Positions 16,444 to 26,401 are shown, counted from the stretch's first letter. The stretch is 64,000 bases of DNA from Clostridiaceae bacterium BRH_c20a (GCA_000961765.1 LADT01000035.1:44445-108444), one strand, 5' to 3'. The notes: generated by a model not told the origin, from the sequence alone. A program made the numbers and translations.

Positions 16444-17625
16444 TTAGTTTTTTATCATTAATAGACTAAGAGCTTTCTCTATTTTAATAATTGCTCTTTC
16501 TAGATTTTCCATTGATGTCGCGTAAGAAATACGGATTTCATGAGTTGCTCTTTCCCCAAATGCTGTACCTGGAACTACAGCAATCCCTGCTTCATATAAA
16601 AGATAATCTGAAAATTCCTCCCCGGTCATACCAGTTTTTTTGACATCAACAAATAAATAAAAGGTTCCGCCTGGATTAGGGCAGGAAAGCCCCTGTATAT
16701 TATTAATTGCCTTCACCATGAAATCCCGACGTTTCTTGAACTCTTCGACCATCTCATTAACAGGCTCTTGTGTTCCTTTAAGGGCCGCAATTCCTCCCCA
16801 CTGAACCATAGAAGTTGCATTAGAGACATTATACGCATGCATTTTTGCCATAGGAGCAATTAACTCTGCTGGTGCAGCTATATACCCAAGACGCCATCCT
16901 GTCATAGCATATGCCTTTGCAAAACCGTTTAAAACAATTGTTCTTTCTCTCATACCAGGAAAAGCGGCTATACTGTAATGTTTGTTGCTATCATAAATTA
17001 TTTTTTCGTAGATTTCGTCAGAAATTACAATTAGATCATGCTTAATTGAAAACTCAGCAATCTGTTCCAAACTCTCTTTTCTTTGAACTCCCCCTGTAGG
17101 ATTACTAGGATTTAGAACAACTAATACCTTTGTTTTTTCTGTTACCAGCTTTTCTAATTCTGCCACTCTAATTTGAAAGTTATCTTTAGAAGTAAGAGGG
17201 TACAAAACAGGAACTGCATTATATAGTCGAGGAACATGGGAATAATTCAGCCATGATGGGTCAGGAACAAGTATCTCATCTCCCTGGTCTAAAAGGGTAC
17301 TAAGGGCTAAAAATACTCCTTCACTAACACCGACAGTACAAATAATTTCTTCTATGTCATATTCAAGATTATTTTCTTCCTTTAACTTATCTACAATTGC
17401 TTTTCGTAATTCTTCAATTCCTTTATTTGGAGTGTAATGGGTTGCTCCCCCTCTGGTTGCTTTAAACATAGCCTCACAAATATGCTTAGGGGTATCAAAG
17501 TCCGGTTCTCCAATTCCAAGACTGATGATATCCTTGCCTTGAGCCTTTAGCTTTGCAGCTTCCCCAAATATCTTACGTATTGGTGAAAACGGAATGACCT
17601 CTGTTTTCGATGAATATTTAACCAA
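16444..17625 (-). CDS. PLP-dependent class I/II aminotransferase
   Basis: 393 residues starting at a TTG with GGGAGG upstream. Fold type I landmarks are SLGIGEPDFDTP, NPSNPTGG, the ISDEIYEKIIYD aspartate, the PLP lysine in NGFAKAYAMTGWRLGY and the substrate arginine in HEIRISYATS. It matches the AspC/PatA branch that moves amino groups between amino acids and 2-oxo acids. In this operon it would deaminate the amino acid released from the N-carbamoyl compound. It lies between the gene of unknown family and the homoserine-dehydrogenase-like gene. Confidence 0.93.
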   Translation of the reverse strand: MVKYSSKTEVIPFSPIRKIFGEAAKLKAQGKDIISLGIGEPDFDTPKHICEAMFKATRGGATHYTPNKGIEELRKAIVDKLKEENNLEYDIEEIICTVGVSEGVFLALSTLLDQGDEILVPDPSWLNYSHVPRLYNAVPVLYPLTSKDNFQIRVAELEKLVTEKTKVLVVLNPSNPTGGVQRKESLEQIAEFSIKHDLIVISDEIYEKIIYDSNKHYSIAAFPGMRERTIVLNGFAKAYAMTGWRLGYIAAPAELIAPMAKMHAYNVSNATSMVQWGGIAALKGTQEPVNEMVEEFKKRRDFMVKAINNIQGLSCPNPGGTFYLFVDVKKTGMTGEEFSDYLLYEAGIAVVPGTAFGERATHEIRISYATSMENLERAIIKIEKALSLLMIKN

Positions 17626-17674
17626 TTCTACTACCTCCCTACTTTTTTAATAAAAGTATGAACTTTTTCTCACT

Positions 17675-18499
17675 TTATACTTCTTGATAAGTACACTTAA
17701 AGTCACATTGAGAACATTTTTTCTTCCATCCTTTAAGGGCTTTTTCGCCCTTTATGCTTTTGAGCAAGTCATAAGTTAAGTCAATTTGGTTATCGTCTCC
17801 GTACAATGAAAGTGTTACAGCACCTTCTGAACCGCCGACACCCCCGGAAGCAAGATGTGTCGCAACAACTCCTGTTAATAGTTTTAAAGCCTCTATCTCC
17901 GTAATGACCGTACCCTGTGAAACAGCCATATATCCACAGCCCCGTCCAAAAGAATACTTAAATTTATGAATGCCCGGAGCTGACCTAGATGCTTCAGTTA
18001 CGGATTTTATCATTTTTTCTAATCCAACCGGAATTATAAAATGGCTGCCCTGAGCAACAAGAGTAGAAAATACCAAGCCTAAACTGCCTCCGGTAGGATG
18101 GGCCAATAGAAACCCTGCATTACCGGCAGCATCTATAGCATTTGCGCCTTTAATATAAACATCATTACTTCCAAAATCTTTAATAAATTTTTGCGATTCT
18201 TCATAATCCGTGAAGTCAACATCTTGTTTTAGCATTTGTCCTTTATCAATAAGCAATGATCTTATCTTATCATCAGGAGTTGCACACTGCCTGCCCAGGG
18301 TTACAAGACCGCTTGGAAATCTCCATTTTTCCAGTTCAATATTTAAGATTTCCTCTGCCACATATCCTGTTGTAGTTCCATTAGCAATCAATATTTTACC
18401 CTTTGTTAATGCTCCTTGCACCTCGGGTAGCTGAACAACTGCTTTAGCTATAAGCCTTTTGGACTCGGCAGGCGTTAGAGTTACTAATATGTTGAAAAT
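17675..18499 (-). CDS. Conserved protein of unknown function in the hydantoin operon
   Basis: The earliest standard start in frame is the GTG at 18421 (248 residues), but it has no ribosome site. The frame upstream still encodes plausible conserved sequence (LVTLTPAESKRLIAKAVVQL). A GGAGGA site at 18506-18511 sits 6 bases from an ATT codon at 18497-18499, so a rare ATT start (274 residues) is proposed. The protein has glycine-rich strands such as ILIANGTTTGYVAEEIL, LLAHPTGGSLGLVFSTLVAQ and HLASGGVGGSEGAVTL, and ends with four cysteines in CSQCDFKC and a preceding lysine-rich patch. I do not recognise a characterised family. Confidence 0.6.
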   Translation of the reverse strand: MFNILVTLTPAESKRLIAKAVVQLPEVQGALTKGKILIANGTTTGYVAEEILNIELEKWRFPSGLVTLGRQCATPDDKIRSLLIDKGQMLKQDVDFTDYEESQKFIKDFGSNDVYIKGANAIDAAGNAGFLLAHPTGGSLGLVFSTLVAQGSHFIIPVGLEKMIKSVTEASRSAPGIHKFKYSFGRGCGYMAVSQGTVITEIEALKLLTGVVATHLASGGVGGSEGAVTLSLYGDDNQIDLTYDLLKSIKGEKALKGWKKKCSQCDFKCTYQEV

Positions 18500-18558
18500 A
18501 GCAATTCCTCCTTTGGCCTAAATATTGGTACTATGTAATATTACCAGCTGAACTCTCT

Positions 18559-20499
18559 TCAACTATCCTTTCCAATCCTTCCATTTTCCTCCAACTCGTT
18601 TGCAACATCTTCTAAATCCAATTTTTCTAAACACTGCCTGGTGGGCAATCCAGTCTGCAATTCCCATTCTCGGAGGAAGTAATACCTGTCAAGCATATTA
18701 CCCCAATCCTCTTTAGACATTAAAAATCCCTTATAAAGTCCACTTTTAATTTCTTCCTTAAAAAATCTTTCTGGAGGAAAATCATCAATACGAGTAAAAT
18801 TGGAATGCAGTATATTAAAAGCTTTTTCTATATTGAGAACTCGATCAGCAATTTTAATCATTTCTTTTTCATTTACTTCAATTCCGGTTGCCGCCGAATA
18901 TAATTCGCAAAGCTCCGGAATACCTAATAACGTTGGATCCAGCCAGGTACCGTGAGTCATACAAATTCCCAGTGAATTAATCAATTCCTGCTCCCTTTCA
19001 AAATAAAGAACAATTTCCGGCTTATCTTTATAAGAAATTGGGTCAACTTCAGTTATTCCCAGAAATTTTTTCCAAGCCTTGGCTACTTTTGTATTCTCCA
19101 TTGCATAAAGCTCAAATGCAGGTGCTCCAGTGGTATGACCACCACCTCTGGTAGCAACACAAGCACCAAGCCCCCAGCCTAAAGGCGAACGGATTTCCTC
19201 GTATAGTTCCTGCCCTTTAACATGTATTGCAAATTCTTCACTGGCCCTACCAATTATCTCAGCAGCTTTTTTACATCCTTCGGCAAGTATGTCCCCGAAA
19301 CCATCTCTATTGGCAATCTTCCAGATTAGCTGAACTATAAGCTCATGGTTACCCCATTCAAGTTTCAAGCCATCTGTATCATTCTGTGTAAGTATACCTC
19401 TTTGATAACACTCCATAGCCCAAGAAATTGCTCCTGCTGAAGCATCCAGGTCTAAACCAAGCTGATTACAAAGAGCTTGAATTTTAATAATAGCCGGAGG
19501 ATATTCCACTCCACACTTGCCGGCATAATCCGCTAAGGTATTGAGGTGAAAACCTTCGTTATACAAGCCCGCGTATGGACCGTGATCAATAAAATAAGCT
19601 TTGCAACAAGATACCGAACAAGCCATGCAATTTAGACTTCTAACAGAATAATTGTCTTTATAAATGTCAGGAGAAAGTTGCTCCAAAACATTATTTGGTA
19701 TTTGGGTTTCTTTAAAATTTTTATAAGGTAGACTATTATATTTGTTTCTAGTTTTTGTTCCTGAAATAGTGCCATATTCAGATAATTTTTTAAGACTTTC
19801 GGAACTTTCTTCCCGCTTAAAGGCTTCGTTTACAGCCTTCATAAACCTCTCTGGATGTGCCACTTCAACTGCACCTGTTCCTCTAACAGCTATGGCCTTC
19901 AAATTTTTGGAACCAAAAATTCCTCCCATACCGCACTTTCCTGCTGCTCTGTTTCCTGAAATAACGCAAGCTCCTCTGGCCAAATTCTCTCCTGCAGGAC
20001 CGATACAAGCTACATGCACCCGTTCATCTTTCAATTCTTCTTTAATAGAATCTTGAGCTTCCCATGTTGTTTTTCCCCAAAGGTGTCTAGCATCTCTTAT
20101 CACAATGTCGTTGTTGTATATCCATAAATAGACAGGCATTTGTGCTCTGCCCTCAATAATAACAAAATCATATCCTGCAAATTTAAGTTCTGGTCCGAAA
20201 AAACCTCCACAACTACTTGTACCTACTCCACCATTAAAAGCATTTTTTGACGATATAGAAAACCTGCTAGCACCAGGAACCAAAGTGCCGGTCAAAGGGC
20301 CCGTTTCAATTATTACTTTATTCGCCGGTTCATACGGTGTAACCCATGGCTTAAGCTCGTTATACAGTATGCTCTGTCCTATTCCTCTTTGTCCGAGCCA
20401 CTTATGTGCATATTTCATTGTTGATTCTATTCCAAAAACTCCCGTTGTCAAATCAACTCTTAATATCTTACCGCTATAGCCATAGCAACTCTTATTCAT
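18559..20499 (-). CDS. aor: Aldehyde:ferredoxin oxidoreductase (tungstopterin enzyme)
   Basis: 646 residues, close to the family's usual 600-620. It starts GYSGKILRVDLTTG, the standard AOR opening. The pterin-binding region includes GTSSCGGFFGPELKFAGYD and ACVISGNRAAGKCGMGGIFGSKNLKAI. CMACSVSC near residue 290 gives three of the four cluster cysteines (CxxCxxxC), and the fourth is in SLGICMTHG near the C-terminus. These enzymes oxidise aldehydes to acids with ferredoxin, or the reverse, using tungsten and a 4Fe-4S cluster in the cytosol. The ferredoxin-like gene 23 bases upstream is the probable partner. No tungstate uptake or pterin genes are in the window. Confidence 0.95.
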   Translation of the reverse strand: MNKSCYGYSGKILRVDLTTGVFGIESTMKYAHKWLGQRGIGQSILYNELKPWVTPYEPANKVIIETGPLTGTLVPGASRFSISSKNAFNGGVGTSSCGGFFGPELKFAGYDFVIIEGRAQMPVYLWIYNNDIVIRDARHLWGKTTWEAQDSIKEELKDERVHVACIGPAGENLARGACVISGNRAAGKCGMGGIFGSKNLKAIAVRGTGAVEVAHPERFMKAVNEAFKREESSESLKKLSEYGTISGTKTRNKYNSLPYKNFKETQIPNNVLEQLSPDIYKDNYSVRSLNCMACSVSCCKAYFIDHGPYAGLYNEGFHLNTLADYAGKCGVEYPPAIIKIQALCNQLGLDLDASAGAISWAMECYQRGILTQNDTDGLKLEWGNHELIVQLIWKIANRDGFGDILAEGCKKAAEIIGRASEEFAIHVKGQELYEEIRSPLGWGLGACVATRGGGHTTGAPAFELYAMENTKVAKAWKKFLGITEVDPISYKDKPEIVLYFEREQELINSLGICMTHGTWLDPTLLGIPELCELYSAATGIEVNEKEMIKIADRVLNIEKAFNILHSNFTRIDDFPPERFFKEEIKSGLYKGFLMSKEDWGNMLDRYYFLREWELQTGLPTRQCLEKLDLEDVANELEENGRIGKDS

Positions 20500-20522
20500 A
20501 AATTCACCCCTGACTAAAGGAT

Positions 20523-20801
20523 TTAATTATTGTTTTCTCTTAAGCGCAAAATATCTGTCAATTCTTCACGTCCCTCGACAGGGCAGTATTCTATACATTT
20601 TTCTTGATTTAATGTACAGTTACATGCAGGATGGGCATCTTTGGTTGTATTGTAGAAAGCAAGCTTAATTTCCCCTGTTATCTTTTTTCGAGACACTTGA
20701 ATACTTGACAAACTTGGAGCAAAAGTTCCACTGTGGTGAAATGAACATACTAGTTCACATATCCTGCAGCCAGTACATTTTTTAGTATCTAAGATAAACA
20801 A
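20523..20801 (-). CDS. Small ferredoxin-like iron-sulfur protein, AOR partner
   Basis: About 92 residues from a TTG at 20801, which has AAGGGGG nine bases upstream; an ATG at 20825 is the alternative. CTGCRICELVC gives a CxxCxxCxxxC-like cluster followed by SFHHSGTF, and CNCTLNQEKCIEYCP adds further cysteines. This is the pattern of AOR-associated electron-transfer subunits. It likely carries electrons from the aldehyde oxidoreductase encoded just downstream. Confidence 0.8.
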   Translation of the reverse strand: MFILDTKKCTGCRICELVCSFHHSGTFAPSLSSIQVSRKKITGEIKLAFYNTTKDAHPACNCTLNQEKCIEYCPVEGREELTDILRLRENNN

Positions 20802-20856
20802 TATTAAAACCCCCTTAAAAACCATTCAAGTTTCCGTCTTGGCAATGGGACCCACT

Positions 20857-22065
20857 TCAATATAATTCTACAGAATCCAATTTTATAATTGTATCTAACA
20901 AAACCTCTACACCAGTTTTAATACTTTCCCAGTCTGTCCATTCCTCTGGACAATGACTTTTACCATCTTTACTGGGAACAAAAATCATACCGGTAGGAAC
21001 TTTTTCAGCTAAAGACTTTGCATCATGCCCAGCTCCACTGACCGTAATTTGATGGGCAATTTTTTTGCTTAAGCAGGCATTCTTAATTACTTCTATTACT
21101 TCCTTATTTAGCATAGTAGGTGGTTTATTGATGAGTAGATTAAAATCAAATCCAATATCTCCTCCTATACTATGAGCTGAATTCTTAAATTTATTGACCG
21201 CTTCTTCAATTCTTTGATTATCTATATCTCTTAACTCAACAATAAATTCAACTGTGCCAGGAATTACATTCACAGTACCCGGGTATGCTTTTATTACTCC
21301 TATTGTAGCAACTAAAGGCTCTCCTATTTCTTTTACAATTCTATTTATTTCAATTATTAATTTTGCTGCTCCAATCAATGGGTCTTTTCGTAAACGCATT
21401 GGCGTTGTTCCTGCATGATTTGCCTCACCTTTGGCAACAATACCATATCTTGTAATGCCGAATATCCCTGTAGGTATTCCTATTGGAATACCCTTTTCAT
21501 ATAAATTGGCTCCTTGTTCTACATGTAATTCTAAGAATACCTTAATACCAGCTGTATTTCTGACTGATTTTTTTACATCATTAATATTCATTCCGTACTG
21601 ATCTAGTTTTTCTATTAATCCATCCTCATAGGGATCTTGGAGACCAACCACTACTCTACTACCAAAAGTACCCCCTATAGCGGAACCTTCCTCGGCATTA
21701 AATGCTACTATTTCAATCGGATGCCTTGTTCTTATATTTTTTTCATTAAGAACATTAATAACTTCCAACGCAGCAATTACTCCTAAAGCTCCATCAAAGA
21801 TTCCTCCATTAGGTACAGTATCAAGGTGAGAGCCAATCATAATTGAAGGATAATTATTGTTGTCACCTGACCTTTTACCAAATATGTTTTGCACTCCATC
21901 CCCGGTTACCTCCAAGTTTGCTTTTTTCATTAAATCAATGAGCTCTTTTGCGGCTTCTTCAAACTCTTTACTATAAGCAAGTCTAGTAATTCCCCCGCCT
22001 TCCACCCTTCCGATTTCTCCCACTTTTAATAAATTTTCTTTTATTCTTTCAATATTTATTTGCAT
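20857..22065 (-). CDS. N-carbamoyl-L-amino acid hydrolase, M20 family
   Basis: 402 residues, standard for Zn-dependent amidohydrolases of the hydantoinase/carbamoylase branch. Metal ligands appear in IGSHLDTVPNGGIFDGALGV and AFNAEEGSAIGGTFGSR, with the HVEQGANL block and HDAKSLA later, plus the C-terminal SHCPEEW. It cleaves N-carbamoyl amino acids to the amino acid, CO2 and ammonia (allantoate and ureidopropionate relatives exist). It is 11 bases downstream of the hydantoinase gene, with AGGAGG before the ATG. Confidence 0.9.
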   Translation of the reverse strand: MQINIERIKENLLKVGEIGRVEGGGITRLAYSKEFEEAAKELIDLMKKANLEVTGDGVQNIFGKRSGDNNNYPSIMIGSHLDTVPNGGIFDGALGVIAALEVINVLNEKNIRTRHPIEIVAFNAEEGSAIGGTFGSRVVVGLQDPYEDGLIEKLDQYGMNINDVKKSVRNTAGIKVFLELHVEQGANLYEKGIPIGIPTGIFGITRYGIVAKGEANHAGTTPMRLRKDPLIGAAKLIIEINRIVKEIGEPLVATIGVIKAYPGTVNVIPGTVEFIVELRDIDNQRIEEAVNKFKNSAHSIGGDIGFDFNLLINKPPTMLNKEVIEVIKNACLSKKIAHQITVSGAGHDAKSLAEKVPTGMIFVPSKDGKSHCPEEWTDWESIKTGVEVLLDTIIKLDSVELY

Positions 22066-22076
22066 TATAGTCCTCC

Positions 22077-23462
22077 TTAAAAAGGTTTTATTAACCTGCC
22101 CCAGCCTACTGCAGTCTCATCTATGCTACCGTTATTCATTACAATTCTTCCTCTAACTACTGTATGGATAGGCTTGCCCTTTAACTCCCAGCCTTCGTAT
22201 ACCTTTGCTATATCTTTAGACTTTGAATGCATTTTCTCTTTACATACTGTAAAAGTTGCATCCATATCCACTATTACTAGGTCAGCATCTGCCCCAACCT
22301 GGATGATACCCTTTGTAGGATAAAGCCCAAATATTTTGGCTGGGTTTTCACAGAGCAATTCTATAGTTCTTTCGAGAGTTAATTTCCCTTCATTTACTGC
22401 ATTAAGCATTAAAGGAAGACGTAAGTCTATCCCAGGAAAACCTGCCGGTGCAACAAAAATATCCGGAAAACCTGTTTCTTTTTCGGACAATAAAAATGGG
22501 CCATGATCACTGCCAATAAAATCGACAGAACCATCATTTATATAGTCCCAAAGCTTTTCAACCAACACCTTTTCTCTCAATGGCGGATTACATTTAGCAA
22601 AGGGTCCAAATTTTATTAAATCATCTTCAGATAAAAATAAATAATGGGGACAAGTTTCTAAATAAAGCTCTTGACCTTCATATTTAGCTCTCTTAATAAG
22701 TTCCATTGCTTCCGGAGTTGAGATGTGACAAAAATCTATCCTGGCTCCCGTTTCTTTAGCATATCGAATAACCTTTGCTACAGTTTCAACTTCAGAAATT
22801 GGGGGCCTTGAATCTGCGTGTGCCTTACCATCTGTTCTTCCAATACTTCTTAAAAGTTTAATTTTCCTTTGAATAATGTCATTATTTTCAGCGTGAACAG
22901 CACAAATAAGCCCTGTTTTTGCTACTTCCTTTAAACCATCCAGTAGTTCGCCGTCATTATCCATAGTTAAACCAACAAATTCTGCATCTCTGCCTTCTGG
23001 TGCTTCATGTAAAAATGTCTTAAATCCAACGATGCCTTCTTTAGAAATTGTTGCTATTTCCTGGGGAAACTTTGCACTAGCTGCTCCAAAAAAAGCAAAA
23101 TCAACTATTGATTGGGGTTCGGCAACCCTGATTCTATTTTGTAAAATCTCTGATGAGTAGGGAGGTGGTGTTGATATAGGATGTTCTAAAACAGTTGTTA
23201 CGCCACCTGCAGCTGCAGCAAAGGTACCGGTTTTAAATGTTTCTCTATCAGATCTTCCTGGATCCCGAAAATGAACATGGGTATCAATGGATCCAGGTAA
23301 TACATAATTACCTTTAGCATCTATTACCTCTTTACCATCTGGTAACAAATTTTCATCACAGATTGCTACCACTTTACCTTCATGGATTGCTAAACCTCCA
23401 TTAAATAAACTTCCATTTGTGAAAACCTTGCCATTGGTGACAACTAAATCTACTGTCTTCAT
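22077..23462 (-). CDS. Hydantoinase/allantoinase-type cyclic amidohydrolase
   Basis: 461 residues. GSIDTHVHFRDPGRSDRETF holds the HxH metal pair and is closer to allantoinases than to D-hydantoinases. The metal-bridging lysine is in GFKTFLHEAP, the histidines in AVHAEN and DFCHIST, and the aspartate in GSDHGPF. The family opens the hydantoin, allantoin or dihydropyrimidine ring to an N-carbamoyl acid. Racemase upstream and carbamoylase downstream support a hydantoin substrate. AGGAGGG precedes the ATG. Confidence 0.9.
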   Translation of the reverse strand: MKTVDLVVTNGKVFTNGSLFNGGLAIHEGKVVAICDENLLPDGKEVIDAKGNYVLPGSIDTHVHFRDPGRSDRETFKTGTFAAAAGGVTTVLEHPISTPPPYSSEILQNRIRVAEPQSIVDFAFFGAASAKFPQEIATISKEGIVGFKTFLHEAPEGRDAEFVGLTMDNDGELLDGLKEVAKTGLICAVHAENNDIIQRKIKLLRSIGRTDGKAHADSRPPISEVETVAKVIRYAKETGARIDFCHISTPEAMELIKRAKYEGQELYLETCPHYLFLSEDDLIKFGPFAKCNPPLREKVLVEKLWDYINDGSVDFIGSDHGPFLLSEKETGFPDIFVAPAGFPGIDLRLPLMLNAVNEGKLTLERTIELLCENPAKIFGLYPTKGIIQVGADADLVIVDMDATFTVCKEKMHSKSKDIAKVYEGWELKGKPIHTVVRGRIVMNNGSIDETAVGWGRLIKPF

Positions 23463-23546
23463 AATTACCCTCCTAAAACTAATTCGTTAGATTTAAACTA
23501 ATTACTTTTTTTTCTATGGCTTCCTCAACGCAATAAATTAAAAATA

Positions 23547-24221
23547 CTAAAATACAGGGTTATATCTTCTTAATTTACTTGTTGAAACTCTATATTTCAC
23601 TAAACCCGTAGCAATGATTAATGCACATACAACACCATCTAACACCGGTACACCAATCTTATCCTGTATTATTTTATCCAAGCCAGTCATTCCAGCACAT
23701 CCTAAAACAATAACTTCTGCATTATCTTCATTAACAATTATATTGGCCACTTCTAGATGTCTTTCTTCTTCAGAACATTGACCCCCCTGAGCTTTAGGAG
23801 CTCTTACTGATGCCAAAGTATCCTGAAGATGATATTTCCTTGCCAAGGCTTCTTTATTAGGTATTGAATGCTCAACAGGTGATAGTACAGAAAAGCTATG
23901 ACCTAACATGGAAGCAATTTTCATTGAAGCTTCGCCTATTCCTACAACAGGTTTTTTTGTTATTTCTTTAATAACATCAAGATTTGGATCAGCATGACAT
24001 GCAATAATAAATGCATCAAACTCCTTTTCATTTTCACGAACTATATTAACCATACCAGGGGCTGCTTTAATTTGGTCTTCGTATGTACCAATAAATTTTG
24101 GTCCCCCGGGTGTGGATATACATACAACTTCAAAATCTCCATTCGAAAAGATATCAGCTGTTTTCTGCATGGCTTCTGTCGTTTGTGTATCAGAGTTTGG
24201 ATTAATTATCATAATCTTCAT
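23547..24221 (-). CDS. Asp/Glu/hydantoin racemase
   Basis: 224 residues from the ATG at 24221, 8 bases after AAGGAG. It opens MKIMIINPNSDTQTTEAM, typical of hydantoin racemases, with the catalytic cysteines in FIIACHADPNLD and VIVLGCAGMTGLD. It interconverts the enantiomers of 5-substituted hydantoins (or glutamate/aspartate in related clades), letting the stereospecific hydrolases downstream use both. It lies between the DctM gene and the hydantoinase. Confidence 0.88.
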   Translation of the reverse strand: MKIMIINPNSDTQTTEAMQKTADIFSNGDFEVVCISTPGGPKFIGTYEDQIKAAPGMVNIVRENEKEFDAFIIACHADPNLDVIKEITKKPVVGIGEASMKIASMLGHSFSVLSPVEHSIPNKEALARKYHLQDTLASVRAPKAQGGQCSEEERHLEVANIIVNEDNAEVIVLGCAGMTGLDKIIQDKIGVPVLDGVVCALIIATGLVKYRVSTSKLRRYNPVF

Positions 24222-24279
24222 TGAACTCACTCCTTAATTTTTATAATCAATATTAAACCAATTCATCTATAAAATTTTA

Positions 24280-25623
24280 TTAAAACAATAAATTTGGCAA
24301 CCATAATGCTATTTGGGGGAATAAAATCAAAAATAATAATACAACAAGATCGCAACCAACAAACGGCCAAATTCCTCTAAAAATATCAGTTACAGTAATG
24401 TCTTTGGTAACCACCCCTTTGAGAGCATATACGTTTAGCCCTACCGGTGGGGTAACTGCACCTATTTCGGTTAATTTTAGGGCAATTATACCAAACCAGA
24501 TGGGGTCATACCCTAAAGAAGTCAATATAGGCATTACAATAGGTAAGATCATTGCATAAATTCCGATAGGAACCATAATCATTCCTAGAAGGAAGAAAAT
24601 AATGCATATAATAGATAAGATGAGAAACGGTGGGAGACTTAAACTAATTAAATATGAAGTAAGATCAGCAGGTAAGCGACTAAGAATCAGTACTTTGCCG
24701 TAGTATAAGGCTCCAATGTTAATCAAAAATACCATAGAAGTAGTATTGGCTGACTCCCGTAAGGCATCAGTAAAGTCGCTAAACTTTTTATATTTACCTT
24801 CTAAAAGACCGATAATTAAAACAAGAATACAACCTACTGCAGCTGCCTCTGTAGGTGTAAATTTACCAGAATAAATACCGCCCAAAATAGTAAAGGCAAC
24901 CAATAAGATTGGCCAAGACGTACTTACTAAATGTATTCGCTCTTTTAAATTTAATTTTGGTTCAGCTTCTTGCCGCGCTAACAGTTCTTTATCATTTTTT
25001 GCCCGAAAATAAATATATATAGAATAAACAACTGCCGTTATCAAGCCAGGAACAATACCGGCAAAAAACAACTTAGCAACAGAAGTTCTGGTAAATAAGG
25101 CATATATAATAAACATCATACTCGGAGGAATCATTGACGCAAATGTGCCCGCAGAGGCAATAATTCCCGTAGCAAATGATTTGTCATACCCTAAACGTCG
25201 CATTTCAGGTAATGCCATCTTGCCAAAGATTGCAGTTGCAGCTATCGAAGCACCAGAAATAGCTCCAAAAGCTGCACAACCAAAACAGGTGGTTATTCCT
25301 ACTGAACCTGGTAAACCGGAGGTAATACCATCAGCGCTCTTGTATGCCCTACTAGCAAAGCCTGATTGAACAGCAAGGGATCCTAATAAAACGAATAAAG
25401 GTATAGCAGTCCAGCTGGGAGCAGCTATCGAACTATAAGATGCTCCCATTAAAAGAGATAGCGATTTCTCTAAACCAAAGATAAGATAAGTACTAAATAA
25501 GCCACTTAAAATAAATGCTATCCCAACTGGAACACTTATGAAAATAAACAATAATAATAAAGTAATACAAATAACCCCAATTAAGGTTAAGCTAAGCATT
25601 TTCTCCATCCTCATCTCTTTCAC
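24280..25623 (-). CDS. dctM: TRAP transporter large permease DctM
   Basis: About 447 residues with 11-13 hydrophobic helices. Landmarks: PLFVLLGSLAVQSGFASRAY, GCAAFGAISGASIAATAIFG, IIASAGTFASMIPPS, GKFTPTEAAAVG and LTEIGAVTPPVGLNVY. It forms the transport core with DctQ. The start is ambiguous: GTG at 25623 or ATGs four, six or nine codons in, of which the sixth (after GATGAGG) is attractive. DctQ is 82 bases upstream in the same operon. Confidence 0.94.
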   Translation of the reverse strand: MKEMRMEKMLSLTLIGVICITLLLLFIFISVPVGIAFILSGLFSTYLIFGLEKSLSLLMGASYSSIAAPSWTAIPLFVLLGSLAVQSGFASRAYKSADGITSGLPGSVGITTCFGCAAFGAISGASIAATAIFGKMALPEMRRLGYDKSFATGIIASAGTFASMIPPSMMFIIYALFTRTSVAKLFFAGIVPGLITAVVYSIYIYFRAKNDKELLARQEAEPKLNLKERIHLVSTSWPILLVAFTILGGIYSGKFTPTEAAAVGCILVLIIGLLEGKYKKFSDFTDALRESANTTSMVFLINIGALYYGKVLILSRLPADLTSYLISLSLPPFLILSIICIIFFLLGMIMVPIGIYAMILPIVMPILTSLGYDPIWFGIIALKLTEIGAVTPPVGLNVYALKGVVTKDITVTDIFRGIWPFVGCDLVVLLFLILFPQIALWLPNLLF

Positions 25624-25705
25624 TAAAGTTTTGAAACTCTTACTTTTTGATATACCCCTAACTTCAGCAACAGTACATAATATAGTTCGGAGTTATAATA
25701 GGTCT

Positions 25706-26239
25706 TTAATCGAATTTTTCGGTTCTCTCCCCAGGTTTTTTGCCAGTTATAAAATGATCAATACTTTCTATCAATTTAATCATAATTTGTATAGCAAAAA
25801 AGAAAAGGCCAATAGCTATGGCTAGTTTGGAAGGCCATATAGGAATCATAATTACATCCGCGAAGCTTTCCTTCGATTGATAAGAACCAATAAAGCTGCC
25901 CACTGATACATAGAAAAAAATACTGATGGCAATTAAATTTAAAACATTAACTACCATAATATTAATACCTCTCCATTTAGGAGGTAACAAATGAGGGATC
26001 ATTTCAACAGCAGCATGTTCATCATGCTCCTCACAGCGGGCTAACCCCAAGTAAACAACAGCCAACAAGATCAAAACTGCCAGTGTAGTAAGACCGGGAA
26101 GTGGTTTTCCTATAGTTCGAGTAACAATATCAATTGTAAGTAAAACCATTATAATCAATAATAATAATCCACATAGTTCCGCAAGCTTGTTGTTTATTAG
26201 GTGTATTATATTTTTTGACAAGCGAAAAAAGTTTCTCAT
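25706..26239 (-). CDS. dctQ: TRAP transporter small permease DctQ
   Basis: 177 residues with four membrane helices, the usual size. The second and third helices are flanked by GLARCEEHDEHAAVEMI, a conserved DctQ stretch. It pairs with the DctM protein next to it. AAAAAGG precedes the ATG. Confidence 0.88.
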   Translation of the reverse strand: MRNFFRLSKNIIHLINNKLAELCGLLLLIIMVLLTIDIVTRTIGKPLPGLTTLAVLILLAVVYLGLARCEEHDEHAAVEMIPHLLPPKWRGINIMVVNVLNLIAISIFFYVSVGSFIGSYQSKESFADVIMIPIWPSKLAIAIGLFFFAIQIMIKLIESIDHFITGKKPGERTEKFD

Positions 26240-26365
26240 GGTTTACACCTTTTTCTAATTATTTTAAAATACTTAAATAATAAGTAAGTAGTATTCAAAG
26301 GGTCTATACAACTTAAATTTATAACTAAAATTGTATTTATATATTTTTTTGAAATTCAGTAAGTA

Positions 26366-26401
26366 TTCCCCCTTCTTTTTTAATTAGAAAAGAAGGGGGA
26401 A
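26366..26401 (-). promoter_or_regulatory. Hairpin between dctP and dctQ
   Basis: 14-bp perfect arms (26366-26379 and 26388-26401) with an 8-base loop, in the 218-base spacer between the binding-protein gene and dctQ. Read leftward there is no T-run after it, so partial termination or 3'-end protection of the binding-protein message is the likely effect. Confidence 0.7.

Noticed and set aside
15391..17625. Threonine/methionine biosynthesis pair (homoserine dehydrogenase with aminotransferase)
   Set aside because: No thrB, thrC, lysC or met genes nearby, the ACT domain is missing, and both genes are inside the hydantoin/AOR operon.
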